Positions 10,718-18,910 of a stretch of 64,000 bases of DNA are shown in pieces. Position 1 is the stretch's first letter, and each line of letters opens with the position of its first letter. The notes beneath the pieces were generated by a model. That model ran no database searches, had not been told where the DNA came from, and saw only the letters and a program-made list of their open reading frames with translations. Source of the stretch: Agrobacterium tumefaciens (GTDB taxonomy: Bacteria; Pseudomonadota; Alphaproteobacteria; Rhizobiales; Rhizobiaceae). Made by a program: the position numbers and the translations under genes. The DNA lies in NCBI GenBank assembly GCA_025560025.1, contig CP048486.1, forward strand, positions 744,001 through 808,000, read 5' to 3'.

Positions 10718-11299
10718 ATGGTGAAGCTGAACAAAATCTACACCCGCACCGGCGACAAGGGCACGACGGCGCTGGTGTCCGGCCCGCGGCGCCTGAAGCA
10801 CGATCTTCGCATCGAGGCCTATGGCACGGTGGACGAGACGAATTCGGCCATCGGCGTGGCGCGGCTTCACACAAGTGGCCTTGATAAGAAGCTGGATGAG
10901 ATGCTGTTTCGCATCCAGAACGACCTCTTCGATCTGGGCGCCGATCTCGCCACGCCGGATAGCGGCGAACCACTCTCCTATGAACCGCTGCGTATCGTTG
11001 AAAGCCAGGTGACCCGGCTGGAAAACGAAATCGACGAACTCAACGCCACACTCGAACCGCTGACCTCTTTCGTGCTGCCGGGCGGCAGCGCCGCGGCGGC
11101 CAATCTGCACATGGCGCGCACCATCTGCCGCCGGGCGGAACGGCTGATGGTGGAACTTTCGGTCTCCGAAAACGAGATCGTGAGCGCGGCTGCCCTGAAA
11201 TATGCCAACCGCCTGTCTGACTTCCTGTTCGTCGCCGCCCGTTTTGCCAATGATGCGGGCAAGGCCGACATATTGTGGATTCCCGGCAAGAACCGCTAA
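10718..11299 (+). CDS. Cob(I)yrinic acid a,c-diamide adenosyltransferase, PduO type
   Basis: 193 residues with the PduO-type N-terminal signature KIYTRTGDKGTTAL and the family motifs EAYGTVDETNSAIG, FVLPGGS and RRAERLMVELS. It transfers the adenosyl group of ATP to Co(I) corrinoid, making adenosylcobalamin. That cofactor is needed by methylmalonyl-CoA mutase, the enzyme downstream of the propionyl-CoA carboxylase encoded at the left edge. cobS and cobT (36,990-39,991) are elsewhere in the window. It is translationally close to the preceding HIG1 gene. Confidence 0.95.
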   Translation: MVKLNKIYTRTGDKGTTALVSGPRRLKHDLRIEAYGTVDETNSAIGVARLHTSGLDKKLDEMLFRIQNDLFDLGADLATPDSGEPLSYEPLRIVESQVTRLENEIDELNATLEPLTSFVLPGGSAAAANLHMARTICRRAERLMVELSVSENEIVSAAALKYANRLSDFLFVAARFANDAGKADILWIPGKNR

Positions 11300-11331
11300 A
11301 GCGCGTCAATTGCGCAACCAAAGGGCATTCG

Positions 11332-12102
11332 ATGTTCATACCGCTGCACGATGCGAATTCCCTCAAACACATCCGGCTGCAATATGTCACGATCGGCCTG
11401 ATTGTGGTGAATGTGCTGGTCTGGTTGTTTACCGGTGTGCTTGCCAGCGACACGCAGGCCAATGCCGCCGCACTCGGCCTCGGCTTTATTCCTGCGGTGG
11501 TTTTCGATTACGCCTATCTCGAGCCGGCCCTGCAGGTGGTGCCAGACGATGTGACAGTGATCACCTACGCGTTTCTGCATCTGGATTTCTGGCATCTGGC
11601 CGGCAACATGCTGTTTCTCTGGGTTTTCGGTGACAATGTCGAAGATGCGCTCGGCCATTTCCGTTTCCTGATCTTTTACATCGCCTGCGCCATTGCCGGT
11701 GCGCTGTTACACGGTTTTGTCGCTCCCACTTCGGAAGGGCCGCTGATCGGCGCATCCGGTGCGGTTTCCGGCGTCGTCGCGGCCTATTTCCTGCTGCACC
11801 CAAAGGTGCGTGTCTGGGTGCTGGTCTTCATGCGCATTCCGCTTCCTCTGCCCGCCTTCATTCCGCTGGCGCTGTGGATCGGCCAGCAGTTTCTGATGCT
11901 GGCGCTCGGGCTGGAAGAGAACGTATCCTGGGGCGCGCATGTCGGTGGCATAGTAGCCGGCGCAATCATGGTGATTTTCATGCGCAGGCCCGATGTTCCG
12001 CTGTTTGACCGCACCATTGTTCCGCCCAAGGCGGCGCAGTTCAAGAATCCGTCGCAAACGGCAGGGTTGTCGCAAATCGAACGGGGCTATGACGGGAGCT
12101 GA
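11332..12102 (+). CDS. Rhomboid family intramembrane serine protease
   Basis: 256 residues with six or more membrane segments. Rhomboid hallmarks are visible: HLAGNMLFLWVFGDNVED in the second core helix, catalytic Ser in GASGAVSGVVAAYF, and catalytic His in WGAHVGGIVAGA. The N-terminal segment MFIPLHDANSLKHIRLQYVT is typical of rhizobial rhomboids. It cleaves transmembrane substrates within the bilayer; the substrate is unknown. It lies 32 bases after the adenosyltransferase and is probably last in the SDR-HIG1-adenosyltransferase run. Confidence 0.92.
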   Translation: MFIPLHDANSLKHIRLQYVTIGLIVVNVLVWLFTGVLASDTQANAAALGLGFIPAVVFDYAYLEPALQVVPDDVTVITYAFLHLDFWHLAGNMLFLWVFGDNVEDALGHFRFLIFYIACAIAGALLHGFVAPTSEGPLIGASGAVSGVVAAYFLLHPKVRVWVLVFMRIPLPLPAFIPLALWIGQQFLMLALGLEENVSWGAHVGGIVAGAIMVIFMRRPDVPLFDRTIVPPKAAQFKNPSQTAGLSQIERGYDGS

Positions 12103-12128
12103 TGAGCCCATGGCGAAGAGATAACGTA

Positions 12129-12150
12129 TTTACGTTAACGTCAACGTAAG
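12129..12150. promoter_or_regulatory. Palindromic operator-like site upstream of etfBA
   Basis: Inverted repeat TTACGTT (12130-12136) and AACGTAA (12143-12149), with a further AACGT in the spacer. It resembles the TTTACGTTnACGTAAA family recognised by LiuR-type MerR regulators of branched-chain and fatty-acid catabolism, whose regulons often include ETF genes. The site lies ~140 bases before the etfB start. The regulator is inferred; no liuR gene is in the window. Confidence 0.45.
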
Positions 12151-12238
12151 ATATGCCTTGCGTGCATGTGATAATGAACATTGCTCCGTTGTAATTGCGG
12201 GAAAAATGCTTATCCATGTCGCCAACCTGTTTTTGGAG

Positions 12239-12266
12239 GTCCGCGCGGTCTACTTATCTCGCGGAC
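12239..12266 (+). other. Stem-loop in the etfB leader
   Basis: Perfect 7-bp arms GTCCGCG and CGCGGAC separated by 14 bases, ending 22 bases before the etfB ATG. There is no following U-run, so it is a leader hairpin rather than a terminator. It could affect mRNA stability or ribosome access; no function is shown. Confidence 0.4.
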
Positions 12267-12288
12267 AGGAGTTTGAGGAAAGCCGCCG

Positions 12289-13035
12289 ATGAAGATCCTT
12301 GTCCCCGTCAAACGAGTCGTCGATTACAACGTGAAGATCCGCGTGAAATCGGACGGTTCTGGCGTTGAGCTTGCCAATGTGAAGATGTCGATGAACCCGT
12401 TCGACGAAATCTCCGTGGAAGAGGCGCTGCGCCTGAAGGAAGCCGGCAAGGCCGAAGAGGTTGTGGTGGTCTCCATTGGCCCGGCCAAGGCGGAAGAAAC
12501 GCTGCGCACCGCGCTCGCCATGGGCGCCGACCGCGCCATCCTGATCGAGACCGACGAGACGGTCGAGCCGCTGGCCGTCGCCAAGCTTCTGAAGGGCGTG
12601 GCGGAAGCCGAACAGCCCGGCCTCGTCATCGTCGGCAAGCAGGCGATCGACGACGATTCGAACCAGACCGGCCAGATGCTGGCAGCATTGCTCGGCTGGG
12701 GCCAGGGCACCTTCGCCTCCAAGGTCGAGCCTTCCGACGGCAAGGTCGCAGTCACCCGTGAAGTCGATGGCGGTTTGCAGACCGTTGAGCTGAAGCTCCC
12801 CGCCGTCGTCACCACCGATCTTCGTCTCAATGAGCCGCGTTATGCTTCGCTGCCGAACATCATGAAGGCGAAGAAGAAGCCGCTCGACAAAAAGGCTCCG
12901 GCCGATTTCGGTGTCGATGTTTCGCCGCGCCTGAAGGTATTGAAGACCGAGGAGCCGGCAGGCCGCAAGGCTGGCATCAAGGTCGGTTCGGTTGCCGAGC
13001 TGGTCGAAAAGCTCAAAGCCGACGGCGTCCTCTAA
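12289..13035 (+). CDS. etfB: Electron transfer flavoprotein beta subunit
   Basis: 248 residues, normal length. It starts [20 protein letters not shown] and has the conserved [16 protein letters not shown], the AMP-binding [17 protein letters not shown] and the family pattern [16 protein letters not shown]. With EtfA it forms a soluble heterodimer that collects electrons from acyl-CoA dehydrogenases and passes them to ETF-ubiquinone oxidoreductase. The ribosome site TTTGAGGAAAG lies upstream. It is the first gene of an operon with etfA, 25 bases downstream. Confidence 0.97.
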   Translation: MKILVPVKRVVDYNVKIRVKSDGSGVELANVKMSMNPFDEISVEEALRLKEAGKAEEVVVVSIGPAKAEETLRTALAMGADRAILIETDETVEPLAVAKLLKGVAEAEQPGLVIVGKQAIDDDSNQTGQMLAALLGWGQGTFASKVEPSDGKVAVTREVDGGLQTVELKLPAVVTTDLRLNEPRYASLPNIMKAKKKPLDKKAPADFGVDVSPRLKVLKTEEPAGRKAGIKVGSVAELVEKLKADGVL

Positions 13036-13060
13036 GGTTTCGGAAAAGGGAGATATTTTT

Positions 13061-13990
13061 ATGGCCATTCTTCTTCTGGCAGAACACGACAACGCAACCC
13101 TTTCCGACCTGACGGGCAAGACGCTGACAGCGGCAACCCAGATCGGCGGCGACGTCCACATTCTGGTTGCCGGTTCCGGTGCCAAGGGTGCCGCCGACGC
13201 TGCCGCGAAACTCTCCGGCGTTTCCAAGGTGCTGCTCGCCGACGACGCATCCTATGCCAATGCGCTCGCCGAGCCGCTGGCGGCGCTGATCGTCTCGCTT
13301 GCCCCTTCTTATGACGTCATCATCGCGCCGGCGACCGCCTCCGCCAAGAACGTCACGCCGCGCGTTGCGGCCCTCCTCGACGTGGCCCAGGTCTCGGAAA
13401 TCATCGAGGTCGTCAGCCCTGATACCTTCAAGCGCCCGATCTATGCCGGCAACGCCATCCAGACGGTGCAGGCGACCGATGCGAAGAAGGTGATCACCGT
13501 GCGTCCGACCGCCTTTGCGGCCGCAGCCGAAGGCGGCTCGGCAGCAGTTGAAACCATTGGCGCTGCCGCAAACCCCGGCCTTTCCAGCTTCGTTTCCGAC
13601 GCGCTGGCCTCGTCCGACCGTCCGGAACTGACATCGGCCAAGATCATCATCTCGGGCGGCCGTGCACTCGGTTCGTCGGAAAAGTTCAAGGAAGTCATCC
13701 TTCCCGTCGCCGACAAGCTGGGTGCAGCCGTCGGCGCCAGCCGTGCGGCCGTCGATGCGGGCTATGCGCCGAACGACTGGCAGGTTGGCCAGACCGGCAA
13801 GGTGGTTGCGCCGCAGCTTTACATCGCCGCCGGTATTTCCGGCGCCATCCAGCACCTGGCCGGCATGAAGGACTCGAAGGTCATCGTCGCCATCAACAAG
13901 GACGAGGAGGCGCCGATCTTCCAGGTCGCCGATTATGGCCTCGTCGCAGATCTGTTCGTGGCGCTGCCGGAACTCGAAAAGGCGCTGTGA
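13061..13990 (+). CDS. etfA: Electron transfer flavoprotein alpha subunit
   Basis: 309 residues from ATG 13061 ([16 protein letters not shown]). The C-terminal FAD domain is clear: [50 protein letters not shown] and [18 protein letters not shown]. The ribosome site AAAAGGGAGAT sits at good spacing, and a strong intrinsic terminator follows the stop codon. With EtfB it carries electrons from fatty-acid and amino-acid oxidation to quinone, and hydroxyacyl-CoA oxidation is encoded by the next gene. Confidence 0.97.
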   Translation: MAILLLAEHDNATLSDLTGKTLTAATQIGGDVHILVAGSGAKGAADAAAKLSGVSKVLLADDASYANALAEPLAALIVSLAPSYDVIIAPATASAKNVTPRVAALLDVAQVSEIIEVVSPDTFKRPIYAGNAIQTVQATDAKKVITVRPTAFAAAAEGGSAAVETIGAAANPGLSSFVSDALASSDRPELTSAKIIISGGRALGSSEKFKEVILPVADKLGAAVGASRAAVDAGYAPNDWQVGQTGKVVAPQLYIAAGISGAIQHLAGMKDSKVIVAINKDEEAPIFQVADYGLVADLFVALPELEKAL

Positions 13991-14008
13991 TTTTCAACAG
14001 CTATCGGG

Positions 14009-14045
14009 GGCGGTGCGTTTTTTAAACGCACCGCCTTCTCTTTTG
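14009..14045 (+). terminator. Intrinsic terminator after etfA
   Basis: Perfect 12-bp stem GGCGGTGCGTTT / AAACGCACCGCC with a TTT loop, followed by TTCTCTTTT. It lies 19 bases after the etfA stop. Confidence 0.9.
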
Positions 14046-14107
14046 CGGCGATATGCGTAACATCGCCGACCAGAACGCAGATGAAATCCCCAAGAGGAGA
14101 CCAGCAT

Positions 14108-14989
14108 ATGACCGCCCCCTTTAAGAATATCGGTGTCATCGGAGCCGGTCAGATGGGTTGCGGCATCGCGCATGTTTCCGCCTTGGCGGGTTACAAGGTT
14201 CATATTTACGACCTTTCCAAGGACGGCATTGAAGCCGGTCTTGCCACGATCAATGGCAACCTCGCCCGCCAGGTTACCAACGGCAAACTTTCGGACGACG
14301 CCCGAAAAGAGGCGCTGGCGCTCATCAGCGGCTCGACGGATATCAACGACCTCGCACCGATGGATCTCGTCATCGAGGCGGCAACCGAAAACGAAGAGAT
14401 CAAGCGCAAGATTTATGCGCAGGTCTGCCCCGTGCTGAAGCCCGAGGCGCTTTTGGCCACCAACACCTCGTCCCTCTCCATTACCCGCCTTGCATCCGCC
14501 ACCGATCGCCCCGAACAATTCATGGGCATCCACTTCATGAATCCGGTGCCGGTGATGAAGCTGGTGGAACTGGTGCGCGGCATCGCCACCAATGAAAAGA
14601 CCTTCGACGCGGCCAAGGATTATGTGCGGACGCTGGAAAAGGCGATCACCGTCGCCGAGGATTTCCCGGCCTTCATCGTCAACCGTATCCTGCTGCCGAT
14701 GATCAACGAGGCGATCTATACGCTTTATGAGGGCGTCGGCTCGGTGGAGGCCATCGATACCGCCATGCGGCTCGGTGCCAACCACCCGATGGGACCGTTG
14801 CAGCTTGCCGATTTCATCGGTCTCGACACCTGTTTGTCGATCATGCAGGTGCTGCATGACGGCCTCTCCGACAGCAAATATCGCCCCTGCCCGCTGCTGG
14901 TCAAATATGTCGAGGCAGGCTGGCTCGGCCGCAAATCCGGCCGCGGCTTCTACGACTATCGCGGCGAGACGCCGGTTCCGACGCGCTAA
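14108..14989 (+). CDS. 3-hydroxybutyryl-CoA dehydrogenase
   Basis: 293 residues, standard for the single-function enzyme (hbd/paaH/mmgB group). The NAD-binding motif is GVIGAGQMGCGIA at residues ~9-21. The catalytic region has TNTSSLSITRLA and HFMNPVPVMKLVELV, and the C-terminal domain has FIVNRILLPMINEA and GRKSGRGFYDY. It interconverts 3-hydroxybutyryl-CoA and acetoacetyl-CoA with NAD(P), in polyhydroxybutyrate or beta-oxidation pathways. It is separated from etfA by a terminator but in the same direction, so it has its own promoter, with AAGAGGAGA upstream of ATG 14108. Confidence 0.94.
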   Translation: MTAPFKNIGVIGAGQMGCGIAHVSALAGYKVHIYDLSKDGIEAGLATINGNLARQVTNGKLSDDARKEALALISGSTDINDLAPMDLVIEAATENEEIKRKIYAQVCPVLKPEALLATNTSSLSITRLASATDRPEQFMGIHFMNPVPVMKLVELVRGIATNEKTFDAAKDYVRTLEKAITVAEDFPAFIVNRILLPMINEAIYTLYEGVGSVEAIDTAMRLGANHPMGPLQLADFIGLDTCLSIMQVLHDGLSDSKYRPCPLLVKYVEAGWLGRKSGRGFYDYRGETPVPTR

Positions 14990-15058
14990 AACCCAAGGGA
15001 CACGTCTTGAAGGCCGCCGGATGAGGGAGGGAGCCCCCTCCCCTACGGATCAGCAAAT

Positions 15059-15727
15059 TTATTTGGCCTTCATTGCCGACACCAGCGCCTTGGCATCTTC
15101 ACTGTCCCAGGCGGCCGGGCCATTCATGGCGGCAAGCAGACAGCCGTTTTCGTCCAGAAGCATGGTCGCGGGCAGGCCGAAAGCGAGGCCTTCTTTTTTC
15201 AGCGTATTGAAGACGCCCATGGAACTGTCGCGGTAGAGCTTCAGCGCGTCGATCTTGTATTCGTCCATGAAGGCCTTCGGCTTTTCGTCCGCGCCAATGT
15301 CGATATTGACGGCCACCACCTCGAAATCATTGCCGCCCTTTTCATGTTCCAGAGCGTTCAGCGCCGGCATCTCTTCCCGGCAGGGTACGCACCATGTGGC
15401 CCAGAGGTTGAGCAGAACCGTCTTGCCCTTGAGATCGGCAAGCGTCATCTCCTGTGCCTCCGGCCCCTTGAAGGAAATCGGTATGACGCGCGGCCTGTCT
15501 GTGCCCGACATGGCCGCAACCTGCCCTTTCAGAAACGGCTTCAGCGAGGCAATGCGGTTTGCCGCGCCCTCACATAAACCGGCGTCAGTCACCGCTGCCC
15601 CTTGAACCGGGCTCTCAGACCCAATATGCCTGAACCAGACCGCGCCCGCGCCGCTTAAGACACCGGCAACGGCAGCAATTGCAACCAACTTGGCGGAAGG
15701 AAGCCTGAACGGCCTTTTTTCTGTCAT
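15059..15727 (-). CDS. tlpA: TlpA-like thiol:disulfide interchange protein
   Basis: 222 residues from ATG 15727, with a GGAG ribosome site. An N-terminal signal anchor ([20 protein letters not shown]) is followed by a periplasmic thioredoxin domain with active site [15 protein letters not shown] and the cis-Pro region [13 protein letters not shown]. TlpA-type proteins reduce disulfides in the periplasm, notably for copper delivery to cytochrome oxidase and cytochrome c maturation. It is divergent from argH, with only 24 bases between start codons, an arrangement common in rhizobia. Confidence 0.9.
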   Translation of the reverse strand: MTEKRPFRLPSAKLVAIAAVAGVLSGAGAVWFRHIGSESPVQGAAVTDAGLCEGAANRIASLKPFLKGQVAAMSGTDRPRVIPISFKGPEAQEMTLADLKGKTVLLNLWATWCVPCREEMPALNALEHEKGGNDFEVVAVNIDIGADEKPKAFMDEYKIDALKLYRDSSMGVFNTLKKEGLAFGLPATMLLDENGCLLAAMNGPAAWDSEDAKALVSAMKAK

Positions 15728-15751
15728 CGAATACTCCAGGGCACTGCGAAC

Positions 15752-17152
15752 ATGGCTGACGGCACAGATCAGAAATCCTCCAACCAGATGTGGGGCGGGC
15801 GTTTCGCTTCCGGGCCGTCTGCCATCATGGAAGAGATAAATGCCTCCATCGGCTTCGACAAGAAGCTTTACGCCCAGGACATCCGCGGCTCTATGGCGCA
15901 TGCCGCCATGCTGGCGGAAAAAGGCATTATTTCGCAGGAAGATAAAGACAAGATCACTCACGGCCTGAACACGATCCTGTCAGAGATCGAAGCCGGCACC
16001 TTCGAATTCTCGCGCAAGCTCGAAGACATTCACATGAACATCGAGGCGCGGCTTGCAACCCTCATCGGCACGGCCGCCGGCCGCCTGCACACCGCCCGCT
16101 CGCGCAACGACCAGGTGGCGCTCGATTTCCGCCTGTGGGTCAAGGAAGAACTGCAGAAGACCGAGGGTATGCTGACGGCCCTCATCGCCGCCTTCCTCGA
16201 CCGCGCCGAAGAAAATGCCGATACCGTGATGCCGGGCTTCACCCATCTGCAGACGGCGCAGCCGGTGACCTTCGGCCATCATTGCATGGCCTATGTGGAA
16301 ATGTTCGGCCGTGACCGCGCCCGCGTGCGCCACGCCATCGAGCATCTGGATGAAAGCCCGATCGGCGCAGCCGCACTCGCCGGCACCGGTTATCCCATCG
16401 ACCGCCATATGACGGCCAAGGCGCTCGGTTTCCGCGAACCGACCCGCAACTCCATCGACACTGTCTCCGACCGCGATTTCGCGCTGGAATTCCTGTCGAT
16501 CGCTTCCATCTGCGCCACGCATCTGTCGCGCCTCGCCGAAGAAATCGTCATCTGGTCGACGCCGCAATTCGGGTTCATCCGCCTCTCGGATGCCTTTTCC
16601 ACCGGCTCATCGATCATGCCGCAGAAGAAGAACCCTGATGCCGCCGAGCTGGTGCGCGCCAAGACCGGCCGCATCAACGGCTCGCTGATCGCTCTTCTGA
16701 CGGTCATGAAGGGCCTGCCGCTCGCCTATTCCAAGGACATGCAGGAAGACAAGGAACAGGTTTTCGACGCCGCCGAGAGCCTGGAACTGGCGATTGCCGC
16801 CATGACCGGCATGATCCGCGACCTTGAAGTGCGCAAGGACCGCATGCGCGCCGCCGCCGGTTCGGGTTATTCCACCGCCACCGATCTCGCCGACTGGCTG
16901 GTGCGCGAAGCGGGCCTGCCCTTCCGCGATGCCCACCATGTGACCGGCAATGCCGTGGCGCTGGCGGAGAAGAAGGGCTGCGACCTCGCCGATCTTTCGC
17001 TTGAGGAATTGCAGGCCATCCACCCCGGCATCACCAAGGGTGTTTTCGACGTTCTTTCGGTGGAAGCATCGGTTGCCAGCCGCACCAGCTTCGGCGGCAC
17101 CGCACCTTCGGAGGTGAAGAAGCAGATCGCCTGGTGGCGCGGACGTAACTGA
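15752..17152 (+). CDS. argH: Argininosuccinate lyase
   Basis: 466 residues, full length. The fumarase/ASL superfamily signature [12 protein letters not shown] is present, with the N-terminal [20 protein letters not shown] and [14 protein letters not shown] motifs. It cleaves argininosuccinate to arginine and fumarate, the last step of arginine synthesis. It is followed by an intrinsic terminator, then the small lipoprotein and lysA. Confidence 0.97.
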   Translation: MADGTDQKSSNQMWGGRFASGPSAIMEEINASIGFDKKLYAQDIRGSMAHAAMLAEKGIISQEDKDKITHGLNTILSEIEAGTFEFSRKLEDIHMNIEARLATLIGTAAGRLHTARSRNDQVALDFRLWVKEELQKTEGMLTALIAAFLDRAEENADTVMPGFTHLQTAQPVTFGHHCMAYVEMFGRDRARVRHAIEHLDESPIGAAALAGTGYPIDRHMTAKALGFREPTRNSIDTVSDRDFALEFLSIASICATHLSRLAEEIVIWSTPQFGFIRLSDAFSTGSSIMPQKKNPDAAELVRAKTGRINGSLIALLTVMKGLPLAYSKDMQEDKEQVFDAAESLELAIAAMTGMIRDLEVRKDRMRAAAGSGYSTATDLADWLVREAGLPFRDAHHVTGNAVALAEKKGCDLADLSLEELQAIHPGITKGVFDVLSVEASVASRTSFGGTAPSEVKKQIAWWRGRN

Positions 17153-17181
17153 TAAAATCGCGTTACGCTGCGATCACAAGA

Positions 17182-17209
17182 AACAGGGTGCACAAGCGCC
17201 CTGTTTTTC
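17182..17209 (+). terminator. Intrinsic terminator after argH
   Basis: ACAGGGTGC / GCGCCCTGT form a 9-bp stem with one mismatch and an ACAA loop, followed by TTTTTCG. Confidence 0.85.
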
Positions 17210-17246
17210 GTTATCAGAGAGGCACATATTTCCTTTGGACAGGCCC

Positions 17247-17450
17247 ATGCTTTCAAAAACCGCGCGCAAACTTATCGTTCCCATCGGCATGACGCTCGCC
17301 GTCAGCCTTGTTCTCAGCGCCTGCGGGCGTAAGGGCGACATCGACCCGCCGAGCACGCCGGTCGAAATGCGCAACAAGCGCAATGCCGACGGAACGGAGA
17401 CAAAGCCGGCGACGGCGGAACGGCCGTTCATTCTCGACAAGCTTCTCTGA
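17247..17450 (+). CDS. Small lipoprotein, LptM/YifL-like
   Basis: 67 residues. The signal peptide LIVPIGMTLAVSLVLSAC ends in a lipobox LSAC followed by GRKGDIDPPS, the hallmark of the LptM (YifL) group. In E. coli, LptM helps LptD mature in outer-membrane LPS transport. The remainder is polar and short. Position between argH and lysA matches the lppL-lysA arrangement of many proteobacteria. It lies 13 bases from lysA, so the two are probably co-transcribed. Confidence 0.8.
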   Translation: MLSKTARKLIVPIGMTLAVSLVLSACGRKGDIDPPSTPVEMRNKRNADGTETKPATAERPFILDKLL

Positions 17451-17463
17451 CGGATAAAAGCCT

Positions 17464-18732
17464 GTGAACCATTTTGGCTATATCGACGGCGTGCTGCACG
17501 CCGAAAACGTGCCCGTGCCTGAGATCGCCCAGGCGGTCAGCACGCCTTTCTACGTCTATTCGACCGCGACGCTGGAGCGCCATTATAAGGTGTTTTCCGG
17601 CGCCTTTGCGGATGTGGACGCCATGGTCTGTTACGCCATGAAGGCCAATTCCAACCAGGCAGTGCTGAAGACGCTGGCAAAGCTCGGCGCTGGCATCGAC
17701 GTCGTCTCGGGCGGCGAATTGCGCCGCGCACTCGCAGCCGGCGTTCCGGCAAGCCGCATCATGTTTTCCGGCGTCGGCAAGACGGTGGCGGAAATGGATT
17801 ACGCGCTGGAAGCCGGCATCTACTGTTTCAACATCGAATCCGAACCTGAACTGGAAGTCCTCAACCTGCGCGCCGTGAAAGTGGGCAAGCGGGCGCATGT
17901 CTCCTTCCGCATCAATCCGGATGTGGATGCGCGCACCCACGCCAAGATTTCCACCGGTAAGAAAGAGAACAAGTTCGGCATTTCCTATGAGCGCGCCCGC
18001 GCGGTCTATGCCCATGCCGCCACCCTGCCCGGCATCGAAGTCACCGGCATCGACATGCATATCGGCAGCCAGATCACCGAATTGCAGCCTTTCGAGGACG
18101 CCTTCCGGCTGCTGCGCGAACTTGTCGAGGCGCTACGCACCGACGGCCACACGATCAGCCATGTCGATATTGGCGGCGGCCTCGGCATTCCCTATCGCGA
18201 GGACAATAATCCGCCGCCGCTGCCGGATGCCTATGCCCATATCGTCAAGAACGAGCTGAAGAGCCTCAACTGCAAGATCGTCACCGAGCCGGGCCGCCTG
18301 ATCGTCGGCAATGCCGGCATTCTGGTGACGGAAGTGATCTATGTGAAGGACGGCGGCGAAAAGACCTTCGTGATCGTCGACGGCGCGATGAACGACCTCA
18401 TCCGCCCGACGCTTTACGAGGCCTATCATGGCATCCGTCCGGTGGTGCAGCCCGCCGCAGACGCGCCGCGCATCAAGGCCGATATCGTTGGACCTGTCTG
18501 CGAGACCGGCGATTATCTGGCGCTCGACCGGGAGATGGCCGCGCCGCAGCCGGGCGACCTGATCGCCGTCAGTTCCGCCGGTGCTTATGGCGCGGTGCAA
18601 GCCGGCACCTACAACTCGCGCCTGCTGGTGCCGGAAGTGCTGGTGAAGGATGACAAATTCCACGTCATTCGCCCGCGCGGCACCTATGAAGAGCTGATCG
18701 CGCTCGATTCCGTGCCCGCCTGGCTCGATTGA
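17464..18732 (+). CDS. lysA: Diaminopimelate decarboxylase
   Basis: 422 residues from a GTG start (MNHFGYIDGVLHAENV); no ATG is suitably placed. The PLP-binding lysine lies in CYAMKANSNQAVL. Other family features are GIDVVSGGELRRAL, DMHIGSQI, VDIGGGLGIPY and EPGRLIVGNAG, and the C-terminal barrel has GPVCETGDYLALDR and AYGAVQAGTYNSR. It decarboxylates meso-diaminopimelate to lysine. Confidence 0.97.
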   Translation: MNHFGYIDGVLHAENVPVPEIAQAVSTPFYVYSTATLERHYKVFSGAFADVDAMVCYAMKANSNQAVLKTLAKLGAGIDVVSGGELRRALAAGVPASRIMFSGVGKTVAEMDYALEAGIYCFNIESEPELEVLNLRAVKVGKRAHVSFRINPDVDARTHAKISTGKKENKFGISYERARAVYAHAATLPGIEVTGIDMHIGSQITELQPFEDAFRLLRELVEALRTDGHTISHVDIGGGLGIPYREDNNPPPLPDAYAHIVKNELKSLNCKIVTEPGRLIVGNAGILVTEVIYVKDGGEKTFVIVDGAMNDLIRPTLYEAYHGIRPVVQPAADAPRIKADIVGPVCETGDYLALDREMAAPQPGDLIAVSSAGAYGAVQAGTYNSRLLVPEVLVKDDKFHVIRPRGTYEELIALDSVPAWLD

Positions 18733-18910
18733 TCTCGCCCGCATCACCGGTTGGTCGATCACAATCAAGCGAAGCTGCCTAAAAAATGGGGGTGAGGGCT
18801 TAGGTGCCCTCGTCTTCGCCACAAAGAATGTTATCCTTGCTCCGTGACATGAAACAGCTCGCCGTTCCGGGAATGGCGTTCGACGTGGCCAGAACCGGGA
18901 GAACGGATTG

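Noticed and set aside
12129..12150. Reading the etf palindrome as a terminator
   Set aside because: It is A/T-rich, has no U-run and lies upstream of a promoter-proximal leader.
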